Assembly (NCBI GenBank): GCA_030035585.1
Contig: CM057469.1
Location: 66,667,501-66,731,500, forward strand
DNA length: 64,000 nt
Reading direction: 5' to 3'
From: Dugong dugon
Lineage: Eukaryota > Chordata > Mammalia > Sirenia > Dugongidae
The stretch's first letter is position 1. Each line of letters begins with the position of its first letter. Made by a program: the position numbers and the translations under genes. A model generated the notes under the pieces. That model worked only from the letters and a program-made list of their open reading frames with translations, ran no database searches and was not told the origin of the DNA. Shown piece after piece: positions 14,301 through 28,426 of the stretch.

Positions 14301-17300
14301 CATCCTGTAAGTTTTTACGAATATTTTCATTATTGTTATTATTTAAGTAGTGTAGAATATAATTACATATTTAGTCACATTATTTAAAGGTGAGCTATTT
14401 GACAAAAAAGTAGCAAGGGAAGAAATGAGAGATGATTTACTATTTAATTAATGTTTTAGCAATAGCTTCATATTAATATGGAGAAAAATTAACTTATATT
14501 CATACCTTTCACAAAACACCACAATAAATCCCACCTGACTCAAAAATTAGACAAAAGTTAAAGGAAAATGCAGAGGATTGGACGGTGTGTCAGTAAAAAG
14601 ATCTCTGGATTAAGTAGTCAGATTCAAATACATCAAATGTGAAATTCCTGTATGACAAAATGAAACCACAAAAAAAAGCCAATATAATCAGGGGGGGAAA
14701 TGGATATGAATAATATAAAATAAAGGCTTATTATCAAAACATGTAAAGAACTTTAAAAAACAGATTACTACCTAGATTTCACTTGCCAAAAAATTCAAAG
14801 GACATGAACACATATTTTATCTACAAAGAAAGAGTTAAATCCTCAGATTTACTAGTAATTAAAATGCATATTAAAGCAAGCTCATTTAACATTGGTAAAT
14901 GGGCAATATTTCTGGCAGGCAATTTGTCAGTGAGCATCAAAATGTAACAACAAGCTCATATATTTTGGTACCATTTTAGAAAATATTACACCAGGAAATA
15001 AAATATTAAAAACTAATATGCACATAGATATTTTTAGTTGTGACCATTAAAAACAGCAAATAAAAAAGAATGGCAAGAGGAAAATGTAAATATGCAAAAT
15101 ATGTACAAAAGTATAAATACACATTATTAGGCATAGGAAGTTAATTTCAAATGATGCAAACTACTTTATGGGATTTCTTACCTTAAGCTTAAATGTATAT
15201 TTTAAAAAATGTATAATCAAATAGATTCAGCTCTAAATTTCTTGATTATAGTTATAACTATGTTAAAACAAATCAATAAAACCCTATTTACCTGCAAAAT
15301 TAAAGCAAACATACATAATTGTTAATATTGATTGGTTTAGGTAACGTGATGGATTGCCCTTTCTTTTATTTTCCAAATTTTTTAAATAAGATTATATCAC
15401 TTTCACAGCACACGCTACAGGGGAAGTCAGCACAACTGGACTAAACCAAAGCCAAGAAGTTTCCTGAATACAATCAAACAGTTGGAGGGACAGAGTTGCA
15501 GGGGTAGGGGTCTGGGGACCATGCTTTCAGGAGACGTCTAGGTCAATTGGCATAACAAAGTTTATTAAGAAAATGTTCTGCATCCTACTTTGGTGAGTGG
15601 CGTCTGGGGTCTTAAAAGCTAGCGAGAGGCCATCTAAGATACATCAATTGGTCCCAACCCACCTGGAGTAAAGGAGAACGAAGAACACCAAAGACACAAG
15701 CAAACTAGTAGCCCAAGAGACAGAAAGGGCCACATAAACCAGAGACTTCATCAGCCTGAGATCAGAAGAACTAGATGGTGCCGGCTACCACCAATGACCG
15801 CCCTGACGGAACACAACAGAGAGTCCCTGATGGAGCAGGAGAAAGGTGGGATGCAGAACTCAAATTCTAGCAGGAAGACCAGACTTAATCGTCTGACAGA
15901 GACTAGAGGAACTCTGGAATGCATGACCCCTGGATTCTCTATCAGCCCAGAACTAAAACAATTTCTGAGGCCAACTCTTCAGACAGGGATTGGACTGGAC
16001 TGTGGGACATAAAGTGATACTCGTGAGGAGTGTGCCTCTTAACTCAAGTAGATACAAGAAACTAAATGGGCAGCTTCTGTCCGGAGGTGAGATGGGAAGG
16101 CAGAGAGGGTTAGTAGCTGGTGGGAATCAGGGGTGGAAAGGAGGAGTGTGCTGTCACAGTATAGGGAGAGCAATTAGGGTCACATAACAATGTATGCATA
16201 AATTTTTGTATGGGTGACTAACTTGAAATGTAAACTTCATTTAAACTACAGTAAACAAAAAAGAAAGAAATTCTTGGTTAAAAAACTTAAAAAAAAAAAA
16301 AAGAATATGTCACTTTCATATTTTTTATTTTAAAAGATCATGGAGATTTTATTAAAATTCCAGACCTCATAAAGTTCTTTCATGGCAGCAAGCTTAGATT
16401 CAAACTTTTCCAGACTCCAGAAAGTTGAGATCCCTAGTTGCAGGTTACGAACCTGAATCTGAACAGAAGTTTCAGAACTTCCTTTATCTGACACATCATG
16501 TCTGAAAGAAAAAGAAAAAAAAAAGCTCATCCTAAAACATACATATTCATTTATAGTAAGAATTTTCTTGATTAGAATAACTTCAATAAAAATTCAATCC
16601 ACTGACTGAATCCAGAGTTGAGCATTTTTAGTATAGTAATAATCATGCTAAGGAGTCCCTGGTGGGCACAAACAGTTAGATGCTCGAACACTAGCTGAAA
16701 GGTTAGAGGTCTGAACCCATCCAGAGGCACCTTAGGAGGCAGCCCTGGTGATCTGCTTCTGAAAGGTCATTGCCTGGAAAACCCTATGGAGCAGTTCTAC
16801 TCTGCACCCGTGGGGTTGCCATGAGTCAGAATCAACTCAGTGGCAACTAACAACAACAACAATAATCATGCTTAGTACACACTACATAAAAATACCTTAT
16901 TACACACAATTTTTTTTAATTAAAAAAAATCTAGTAATTTATTATATATTCCTTTAAAAAAGTAAAATACAGATAAACAAATTTTCAATTCAGCAAGAAA
17001 ATTACTAAATTTTTAAAACATATAAAATCATTTTGTTTATAGAGCACACTAGTATATTAATTGTTGAAAGCCTCTTTCATTCCAGAGTAAGCTCTGAAGG
17101 AGGAGCCGGAAGTTTCACTAGAAGTTGACACCAGTTCTTTCTCCGACAGGTACTATAGAAAACCATGACTTTAGTGAAACTAAATTTTTTTTTAAAAAAT
17201 TCATATGAAGGTCAACTAGTTTAAAACACAGAATTACTTTACAATTAAGATCATTAATTACGCACCTGCCAAAAACATAATATTTTCTTAATTTGTTGCT

Positions 17301-20300
17301 GATGGCATTGGCTTCCTGAATCATCATGGAGAGCTTCATAGACCTCCAATTTGGCTGAACTGACACAGAGAAGATTCAAAGTACATATATGAGCATGAAC
17401 ATACTTCACTAGACAGAAACAACTGCTGAAAAAAATTATTAATTTTAAATGAATGGTTTTAATTCTATGTTGCAGAAGGAAAAGGGTGATATCTGAGTAA
17501 CTTGTCTTCAACCCTCATTGGTGAAATAAAACATTCTTTATATAAAATGAAGCTTTTCACCTGTGGTGAAATGGATGAAAACCAAAGCTGATATTGAGAG
17601 GATAAGGATTTTGTAAGAAAGGAAACATCAAAAACAATGCTTTTCTTTCTAATTTCTTTTAAATTTTTCTTTTTTTCTAATTTCTTTTTTCATTATTTCC
17701 TAATTTCTTTAAAATATCAAGTATACTACAGCCTTACTTATACAGAACCACCGCCTTTTTCATTCTGCTTGAAAATTAAATACATATTTATTTTGCCAAA
17801 AATAAAAATAGAAAAAGGAAAACTAGTTCACAATTTCATTTTTCCTAACATATGAATTTAAGATTTTATCACAAAGAATTTCTGTACTGTTCAGTCAAAC
17901 TTATAACCAGAATGCTACTAAAAAACACTTTTTTGGAAGCATAAACCGTACCTTCATATGGATAAAAAATCAAGGATTTATGGCAAGGCACTGTTCTAAG
18001 CCCTGAGAGGAATAAAAAGATATACCAATACAATATATTTATCTCTTGCAACAAACATAAATGTATTCATATTTTCAAAGTTATTTAAAAACAGAAGTTA
18101 TAGAAAGTGCATAACTCAACTACCAAGTATTCTTGCCAAAAAATTAAACCTGAATCTGACAGGCCTGTGGATCCAACTACTGCTTTATAGGGAATGCAGG
18201 GGCAGAGCAACCTGTTAAGCAACACTGTGGAGATACAATCAGCAAAATCCAGAATTTGGGAAACTCTACAGGACAAGTGACCTGGTTCTTCAACAAATAA
18301 ATTATAAGTGGAAGAGAGGGGACAGAACGGAAACGGAGGGGAGGAGAAGGGAGAGAAAAGGGAGAATTTACAGATTAAAAGAGACTTAGGAGATATATCG
18401 GTGAAATGTTATGTGTGGATCATGTGTGGACCCAGATACAAACAAAACAAATGTAAAAAAATATTTATGAGACAGTTCAGGAGATGTGAATATGGATTAA
18501 ATATCTGATGAGTATAAGAAATTATTATTAATATTTTGAGGTGTAATAATAATATGGTTATATTTAAAAGAGTAAGAGAGTCCTTAACTAATCTAGAGAT
18601 ATGCAGTGAAGATACACAGTCTCGAATTTGCTTCAAAATAGTTCAGGAAGGTGGGGGGTTGATAAAGTTGAAACAAGATTGAACACGTATTGATAACTGT
18701 TTAAGTTAGATGATAAATACATAACAGTTTATTGTACTAAAATCTCTACTTTTATAGATTGTGTGAAATGTTCCATAATGGGAAAAAAAGGTTTACTTTA
18801 AAAACACGCTGTGGTCTACACAGAAATGTGAAGAAATTAAAAAAAAAAAAAAAAACAAGTGAAAAAGAACACAAGCTACTCAATGATTAAGTACAATCTA
18901 GATATAAAATAAGGATTAGAATAAATTATCACAGTTTTAAAACATGTTACATGTTAAAAAAATAATGCTTGGAATTTTATTGACTATTTTGCTTATGGAA
19001 CTAAGTATCCTAAAAACTAAATACCATAAAAACATCATGTACATTCATGTAAAACCAGAAAATTTTCTTTAAATCCAGCAACATCTACAATAAAGCATTT
19101 TGAATATACAAAAGCAACTAAACTCTAACATCTTAGTAATTATAGTATATAAAATAACATATGTAACTTTAGAAAATGTCAGCTAAAATAATGATATACT
19201 TACTTGTAAAAGTTTTATCCCTATTACTCCGATTCTGCTGTAGAATTTCTACTTCTTTAGCAATTTTTTGCTTTTCAGTTTCTAAAGCTTCCAGAATTCT
19301 CGCATGGCGGATGCTGTGGTCTTCCAAAGCCTAATTAACATTCATTCATATAGACCCATACATGAGAATATACAAAGAAAGAAATTATAATCCAACTGAT
19401 AATGGTAAAACACTATAATTAAACCTCTCTTTACATTAAGCATAAAAGATTTTTTTAATGATTTAAAAGATTTCTTCATAAAATAATTTTTTTCCTACAA
19501 TATGAGGAATTTTTGATAATATAGATTTATCTTTTTCTTCCTATTAACAGGAAATTACAAAAACCTTAAAAGGAAAAATGGCTCAAAAAGCCCAAACTCA
19601 AGAATATTTATTGACTAAATAAAGAAGTCAAATTTAAAAGACACAAAAAAAGCCTAGTTTGATGCAAATAAGCCCCATAATAAACCGATAGTAATTGTTT
19701 TTTAAGATATAACTTAAAATTGAGTAATACATTTCTATGTTTTTCTACAGAAAATCTTTGAGGAGGTTCACTAACCACTTTGCATCCTAGAATTGGCTAG
19801 TAAATGTATTATCACTACATTATAGGATTGGTATTTGGGGTTATCAGGAATATTTTTCTTCCACCCATCCATCTCCAAATTTGGGAAAAAGAGAAATAAA
19901 ATTGCTATCTAAGAGTTGAACCTTAAGATTAAGACATAAGGGATCAAAACCAAAACCGAAACAAACCTGTTGCCATGGAGTCGATTCTGACTCATAGCGA
20001 CCCTACAGGACAGAGTAGAACTGCCCCATAGGATTTCATAGGAGCATCTGGTGGATTCAAACTCTCGATCTTTTGGTTAGCAGCCGAGATCTTAACCACT
20101 GTGCCACCAGGCTCCATAAGGGATCAAAGCAGAGATTAAAAGAGTGGTTCTCAAACTTTAGTATTCAACAGAACTACGGGGGCGGGGGAGTAGATTCCAG
20201 GCCCCACTCCCAGAGCTTCTGATTCAGTAGTCCTGGGTCAGGGCCTGAGAATTTGCATTTCTCACAGGTTCCTAGGTGACACCGGTGCTGCTGGTCTAGG

Positions 20301-23300
20301 GCTCACACTCTGAGAACCACTAGTAAAGAAAAATGGCCAAAAAGGTTGCTAATAAAGTGATCAAAGGTATTAACATATTGACAACTTTGGTTTTATACTT
20401 CAGTCTTGAGAATGTGGATAATATGACTCTGTCCCTGAAAGACGCCCCCACCCTCAATCAGCTGACAAAGTTAGGTGCATGAGCACAAGGCTGAGGTACT
20501 GTGAGTTCTCTAAGGAAACAGCCTGCTTGCTGCTCTTTCCATGGGCAGACGATGCTTCATTTTGCCAGCAAGGTGTGACCCAGTGTAAGAGTTATGCCTT
20601 TCTTATTTCTTCATATTGTACTCCAGTACTATTTCATTTATTTAAACGATTTGGCAAGACTGACCACAGGAGAGTTGTGGATGCATAAAAAGCAAAAACT
20701 ATGGACTGGACCTAACTGGAATGAAGAGCTCTGGTCCTTTCAAAATGTCTGTGTGAGCCGTACCCAGTATCTAAGCTTTTAGGCAAGAAGATACCTTCGT
20801 ATCTAGAGACTTGGATTTGGCTACCTCCTGTCAAGATACCATAAGTTGCAAAATAAATAAATAAATAAAAATTTGCAAAATCCAGTTTTTCTCAGAATTG
20901 AGCAAACTAGCTATAAAATGAAATTACCTGTTTTGTAGCCAAAGTCTCCATTTCTAATCGCTTTTTGTTTACATATATTTCCTGTTCAAGATGCTGTTTT
21001 GCTTTTTCTAATTCCTCAATTTTGTGATTAGCCTTTTGGTTATTTATTTCCTGCATTTTCTTCCTTTGAGACTCTTCTTCCTTTAAAGAGCAATAGTAAG
21101 AAACAATTCAGGCAAAAAATGCATAGCATTTTTCAAAATGGTACCAAAAGTCCCTTTCTTTAACCAATGCACAAGAAATTGACTTACTGATGAGATATTT
21201 GCCTATAGCTTCTCTACACTATTCTGACTGATTAAACAAATATCACTAGGCAAACTTTTTGGAGTACTCGCCACTAAAAGGGGCTTCTGGGAGTGCAAGA
21301 TTGCTGGTAAACCACGGGCAGAGCCATGGCTCTCGTGTCCAGAGGACAGAAGCTTCTCTGTCTACCTCCTCCTTCCAATAGCCATTGTCTACTAACAACT
21401 TGCTTCTTAAAGTAAAATTAAAGGCCAAACTCATTGTGGATTTGACCCTCTAATCTAATACACCCCCAGCTCCCTTGCAGCGATATAATTTTCCAGCCAG
21501 CAATACATCATTTGGGGTACACTATCACAGAAAGAATAAACCAATTCTGCCTTTTACCAGTTCTGCTTCCAGCACTTTTATTTTGCTTTCATATGCAGCT
21601 TTTTGGGAAGAAAGCTCTTGCTGAGCCATTTCTTTTGCAATTTGGATTCCTTGCATCATTTCTTCCTTTGCTTTCAACCGTGCCTCTTCTATTTCTGCTT
21701 CAAGTCTATAAAAGGGCAAAATGTTTACAGAATACATGGCCAAGAATTTTTTATATACAATAACAGTTTTTAATCATATTAAAATGCTTTCCGTCTAACT
21801 CAAAATGTAATTTCTGACATTCTTTCAACATTGTTCTTAAATTTTTATTAGCTACAAACTATTTATACATAAAACCAAAAACCAAACCCACTGCCAGTGA
21901 GTCGATTCTGAGTCATAGCGACACTACAGGACAGAGTAGAACTGCCCCATAGGGTTTCCAACTCTGTAATCTTTGTGTGTGTGTGTTGATTTTATCTTCT
22001 AAATATTCTTCAAATTTCTCCTGTCCAATCACACAACACTTATCTTATTTCTATATACTGTCTTAACTGAGTTTGCAGTCTCTAACCTACTCTACATCTA
22101 ATCCATTCTCCAGACTTGGGTCATGGTGATCTTTCTAAAATTATGATTTAGATCATGCCTGTCTCCTTTAAATTCCTTAATTATTCCCATGCCCTTTAAG
22201 ACGAAGTCCAAACTCTTTAGCATTTTATTTATTTATACTTTACAAGGATGCTGTCTAAGCCAGAAATCCTACAATATTACATAAGCTAAAACTGGGAAAA
22301 AGAAGAAGGAAAAACAAAGATATACTCCCTGTTACAGATTGAACTGTGTCCTCAAAAAACACGCATTGTAAATCCTAACCCCCACACCAGGGATAGGTGC
22401 AAATACTTAAGTGTTGGTGCTAGGTTGTGCTAGGTGAAAGGTTGGCAGTTTGAACCTGCCCAGAGGCGCCTGGGAAGACAGGCCTGGCAATCTGTTTCCA
22501 AAAGGTCACAGCCTTGAAAACCCTATGGAGCAATTCTACTTTGCACACATGGGGGTCGCCACAAGTTGGAATAAACTCAACAGCAACTGACAACGATACC
22601 TGTGGATATAATCCCACTGGGGAATATGGTTTTCGTTGTTACATTAATGAGGCTATTATCAGTGTAGGGTGTATCTTAAGTCAATCACTTTTGAGGTATA
22701 AAAGGAGCAGATGAGGCACAGAAGCGAAGATGCACAGATAGACGGGAGAAGATAGATGCCATGTGGAGATTACTAAGGAACTGGGGAACAAAAGATGAAA
22801 AGAGAAAAGGACTTCTCCAGGGCCAACAGACAAAGAAAATCTTCCTCTAGAACCAATGCCCTGAATTTGAACTTCTAGCCTCCTAAACTATGAGAAAATA
22901 CATTTCTGTTCATTAAAGCCACCCACTTGTGGTAGTTCTGTCATAGCAGCATTAGATAACTAAGACACTCCCCTAGTCTTCTCCTGGCTAACTTCTTATA
23001 GTCTTCTGGGATTCTGTTCCAAAGGGGCATCTTCTCTTCTCTGGAAGCCTTCACTGATCCGTGGTCTGCACCAAGTGTTTCCCCGTGATCTCCCACACAA
23101 CACACTATAGGACTCTGTCAGGGTACTCTAGCGTAGCACTACGTCACAACTGTCTGTCAAGCCCATGAGATTACAAATTCCTCTGAAGCAGGAATGACAT
23201 TTCGATTATTCCCCAGCACCTAGTACTATGACAGACACATAATAGACACTCAATAAACGTTTGCTAAATGATGAATGAGGGACACACTGACGATCAAGAA

Positions 23301-26300
23301 TTGATTGGTACCGTTACTCTTACAGTCAGCAGCACTATAAGAAATGTCCTGGTTAATTTGACAGGGAGTGATGTTTGATTGCTTCTACTATTTAGTAGGC
23401 ATTCATCACCTGGTGGTCTAGTGGTTAAGCACTCAGCTGCTAACCAAAAGGTTTGCGGTTTGAACCCACCAGCCACTCTGCAGGAGAAAGATGTGGCAAT
23501 CTGCTTCTGTAAAGATTACAACCTTGGAAACCCTATGGAACAGTTCTACTCTGTCCTCTAGAGTCGATATGAGTCAGAATCAACTCAACAGCAATGGGTT
23601 TAGGTTTTTTTGGGAACTATTACTAAAAGAAGTAATGAAAGGACAGAGGCAAAAATTGAGACAAAGGACCTACCAGACTGACCATTACTTAAGGCATCCA
23701 TTGTATCAAGAAAAGAGATTTGATTACTATAAACCAGTACCCAAAGAGTTGACTACTGGAAACTAGTACAATGTGATTAACTTGTCTTATTGACCTTGCC
23801 CATCTACATATTACTTCATAGCAACAATGATACTTACTGTGATCTCTGGGCTATGAGCAACTCATTTTTTGCAAACTCAAAGTCTTTTGGACCCTCGCTT
23901 ATAAGAGTATTTCTACAGGATGGTCTTTTCCCTTTCTGGACTTCTACTGGATGATTAAATCTAAAATAATGATCTCCTCCAAGAATCACCCGATCACCCT
24001 AAAGCACAAAAAAAAATTTACTGAGGTGAATGTGAACCAAAAAAATTACATGGGACAAATAATTATGCCTAATAATTCCATATAGCCTAGTATTACTAAT
24101 GATAAACATAAAAAAATCATAGTACATACTCTCCTCACTTATCAACATTTTTAGGTTTCAAAGACCAGGTCATTATGTGAAATCGATGTTATATGAAAAT
24201 GGAGAATGACCACATCAGATCACTAAATGGAGGATGACTACATCATTACACAACTGCCAAATTACATCATTACATAACTGCTAAATTACATCATTACATA
24301 ATTGCCAAACCACTGAGAATCATGGCCCAGCCAAGCTGACACAGAATCTTAACTATCTCAGCCAGCGTTACTCTTGCCTTGCACCCTGGCATTTGTTACT
24401 GCCAGATGTAGGTTGTTAACACGCAAAATAGTTGGATAGTAGATTTTTTACTATTATTGTAAATGCGAAATGTTGGATAATGAGACAGTCGATAAGTGAG
24501 AAGGTATAACTAACATTTATTAAATACTTTCTATATGCCAAGCACTGCAGTAAGCACTTTATATATGCTTCCTCATTTATACCTCACAAGAACTCAGTGA
24601 GAGTCATAGCATTCCCTCAGTTTTAGGAATGAGTAAACTAAAGAACGCAGAGTTTAATGATAACAATAACACGCATTTGTTGAGAGCTTGCTATGTGCAG
24701 ATACTGTGCTAAAAGCCATACATGAATTATTATCTAATCTTCCCAGCAATCCTGAAAGATAGGAAGCTCCCACTTTGAGTGCCACTGAGCTGACTCCTAC
24801 TCATAGCGACCCTACATGGCACAGTAAAACTGCCCCATAGGGGAACATCTAGCTTGATTGGCATGACACAGCTTATAAAGACAATGCTCTACATTCTACC
24901 GTGGTGAGTAGTGTCTGGGGTCTTAAAAGCCTGTGAGCAGCCATCTAAGATACTCCACTGGTCTCATCCCTTCGGGAGCAAGGGAGAATGAAGAGAACAG
25001 GATACAAGGAAAAGATTAGTCCAAAGGACTAGTTGTCCACAGCTACCAAGGCCTCCACCAGACTAAGTCCAGTACAGCTAGATGGTGCCCAGCTACCACC
25101 ACTGACTGCTCTGACCAGGATTACAACAAAGGGTTCTGGACAGAGCTGGAGAAGGACGTAGAGCATAATTCTAACTCACAAAAAAAAAAGACCAGATTTA
25201 CTGGCCTAAAGGAGACTGGAGAAACCTTGAGAGTATGGCCCCCAGACACCCTTTTAGCTCAGTGGTGAAGTTACCTCTGACATTCACTGTTCAGCCTGGG
25301 AGTGGACAGCCCCATAAAATCAAATGAGACTAACAAGGTACAGGAGTCCAGTGATAAGGGCCAGAAGGCAGAAGGGGACAAGGGGGTTGGCAATAGGGAA
25401 CCCAAGGTTGAGTAAGGATATTGTTGATGTGTTGTGAGATTGTTAACCATTGTCATAGGGCAACATTTGTAGTAACTGTTAAATGAGAAACTATTTTGTT
25501 CTGTAAGCCTTCATCTTCAGTGAGAATAACAGCACAATTGGAAGAGCGTAGTCAATGTCACTGAACTGTGTATGTAGAAATTTTTGAAACGGTGTATCTT
25601 TGGCTATGTATATTTTCACAAAAAAAAAAGATTGAGAATTTAGAGCGTTAATATGTTGTGGGGTTGTTAACCAATGTCATAAAACAACATGTGTACTACT
25701 GTTTCATGAGAAACTATTTGTTCTGTAAGCCTTCACCTGAAGTACAATAAAATATAAAAAAAAAAAAAAAACTGCCCCATAGGATTTCCAAGTAGCGGCT
25801 GGTGGATCTGAACCGCCAACCTTTTGGTTATCAGCCTGAGCTCTTAACCACTATACCACCAGGGATCCATATATCTACATATGTATATATACAAACACCA
25901 TATGTCTCAGTTTGCCTATGACAGTCTGGTTTATGATTGTTCTTCTGATGTAATTATTAATAATTCTCTAAAAACTGTCCTAATTTGGGCACTATTAAAC
26001 AATTATCTGGAAACCTGGTGGTGCAGTGGTTAAGAGTTCAGCTGCTAACCAAAAGGTCATCAGTTCGAATTCACCAGGAGCTCCATAAAAACCCTATGGG
26101 TTTTTTTGCTCAAGGTCAAACAATTTCTTATATTTTAGCATTAGTCAACTTACATGATGTAACACTGTGGCTTCCAAAATATGTCTTCCATTTACATAAG
26201 TCTTTGCTTCCCCAACTGGGATAATACTCACTGTCCCATCAAAATTTTCGATAGCACTGTAAAGATAAGAGGCACATTGTTACAATTACAGCACACGTTA

Positions 26301-28385
26301 AAAATATGAAAGAGGCAATACAGGATAATCCTGCTTGGGTTATTCTTTTGGTATTAAAGTTCATGTCAGTTTGTTACAACAATAATTTAAAATTCTTTTA
26401 TTTTGCTCCAACTAGATTTTGATGTTTTGGGGAAAAATAAAGCCTGGCCCCTCTAAGCTATATTTGAAGCAATTCTATTGAATGTATTTTGATTATAACC
26501 ATTTTTAAGAAAATACCAACCACTTTTCCCCAAAATGAAAAAAAAAATTCATAGAAAAAACTTCAGGGGAAAAACTTATTAAAATATTAACAGTGGTTAC
26601 CCATGAATGGGGCAGTTTTAAGTGTTTTTATTTTTTTTCCTCTCATGAAAAATCCTACTCCTTAGGCATTTAATTTAACTGGACCCTGACCAGAAAATCG
26701 GCTATAAATGCTACATGTTCCTTTCAGTCTTTATATCCAGAGAACAGGAAAGAAACTCCAAAGTCCAATTCCTCTTTGGGTAAACTGGATAGAGAGAAAG
26801 AGAAAACTGAAGCAAAAGCTGAGTTCCAACCAAAAAACTCTGTAATTAGGTTCCAAGATCTGTAACTCAAGACTAATAGTTCAACTAAATCATTTAGAGA
26901 AAAGAATAATTCACCCTCAGGCAGTTATTCCCTCCCACCAGTCTAGTGTCCTAACCAGGTAAAGGTTTAAGCAACATCTTCTTGTTCCAACCCCTTCCCT
27001 TTCCTAGTTCTATCTACTCTCCCATCAAAATTCCTTGGTCTACCATTCTGGAACCTCCACAGTCTGACTCCAACCACCAATCTCCCTTATTTGCCATTAT
27101 TTTATCAGAAGAACCCTATCTCGGCTCTGGGGATCATGATCTCGGGGAACATCTAGCTCAATTGGCATGACACTACTTATAAAGATAATGCTCTACATTC
27201 TACCTTGGCGAGTAGTGTCTGGGGTCTTAAAAGCCTATGAGCGGCCATCTAAGATACTCCACTGATCTCATCCCTTCGGGAACAAGGGAGAACGAAGAGA
27301 ACAGGATACAAGGAAAAGATTAGTCCGAAGGACTAATGGTCCACAGCTACCAAGGCCTCCACGGGACTGAGCCCAGTACAGCTGGATGGTGCCCGGCTAC
27401 CACCAACGACTCCTCTGACCAGGATCACAACAGAGGGTTCTGGGCAGAGCTGGAGTAGGATGTAGAGTATAATTTTAACTCCCAAAAAAAAAAAAAAAAA
27501 AAAAAGAAGACCAGATATACTGGCCTAAAGAATACTAGAGAAACCTCGAGAGTGTGGCCCCCAGACACCCTTTCAGCTCAGAGGGGAAGTTACCTTCAAG
27601 GTTCGATGTTAAGCCTGGGAATGGACACCCCAGTAAAACTAAATGGGACTAACGATGTACAGGAGTCCGGTGACAAGGGCCAGAAGGCAGAGGGAGAGTA
27701 GGAAACTGATGATAAGGAACACAAATTGAATAAGGACACTGTCGATGTATTGTGAGATTGTTGACCACTGCTATAGGGCAACATTTGTAGTAACTATTAA
27801 ATGGGAGGCTGTTTTGTCCTGTAAGCCTTCATCTTGGGCGAGAATGGCAGCACAATTGGAAGAGCATAGTCAATATCACTTAAATGTGTAAGTAAAAAGT
27901 TTTGAAATGGTGTTTAAATAAAATAAGAATAAATAAATAAATAAATAAACAAATGAGACTAAAGAGGTACAATAGTCCACTGACAAGGTCCAGAAGACAG
28001 AAGGGGACAAGGAAGCCCCCTGGTGATAGGGAACACAAGGTGGAGTAAGGATATTCTTGATGTGCTGTGAGATTGTTAACCATTGTCATAGGGCAACATG
28101 TGTAGTAACTGTTAAATGAATAACTATTTTTTCTGTAAGCCTTCATCTTAAGTGAGAATAACAGCACAGTTGGAAGAGCGTAGTCAATGTCACTGAACTG
28201 TGAATGTAGAAATTTTTGAAACGGTGTATCTTTGGCCATCTGTAATTTTCATCAAAAAAAAAGGTTGAGAATTTAGAGGCTTAATACGTTGTGGGGTTGT
28301 TAACCAATGTCAAAAAACAACATGTGTACTACTATTTCATGAGAAACTATTTGCTCTGTAAGCTTTCACCTGAAGTACAATAAAA

Positions 28386-28426
<41 letters not shown>

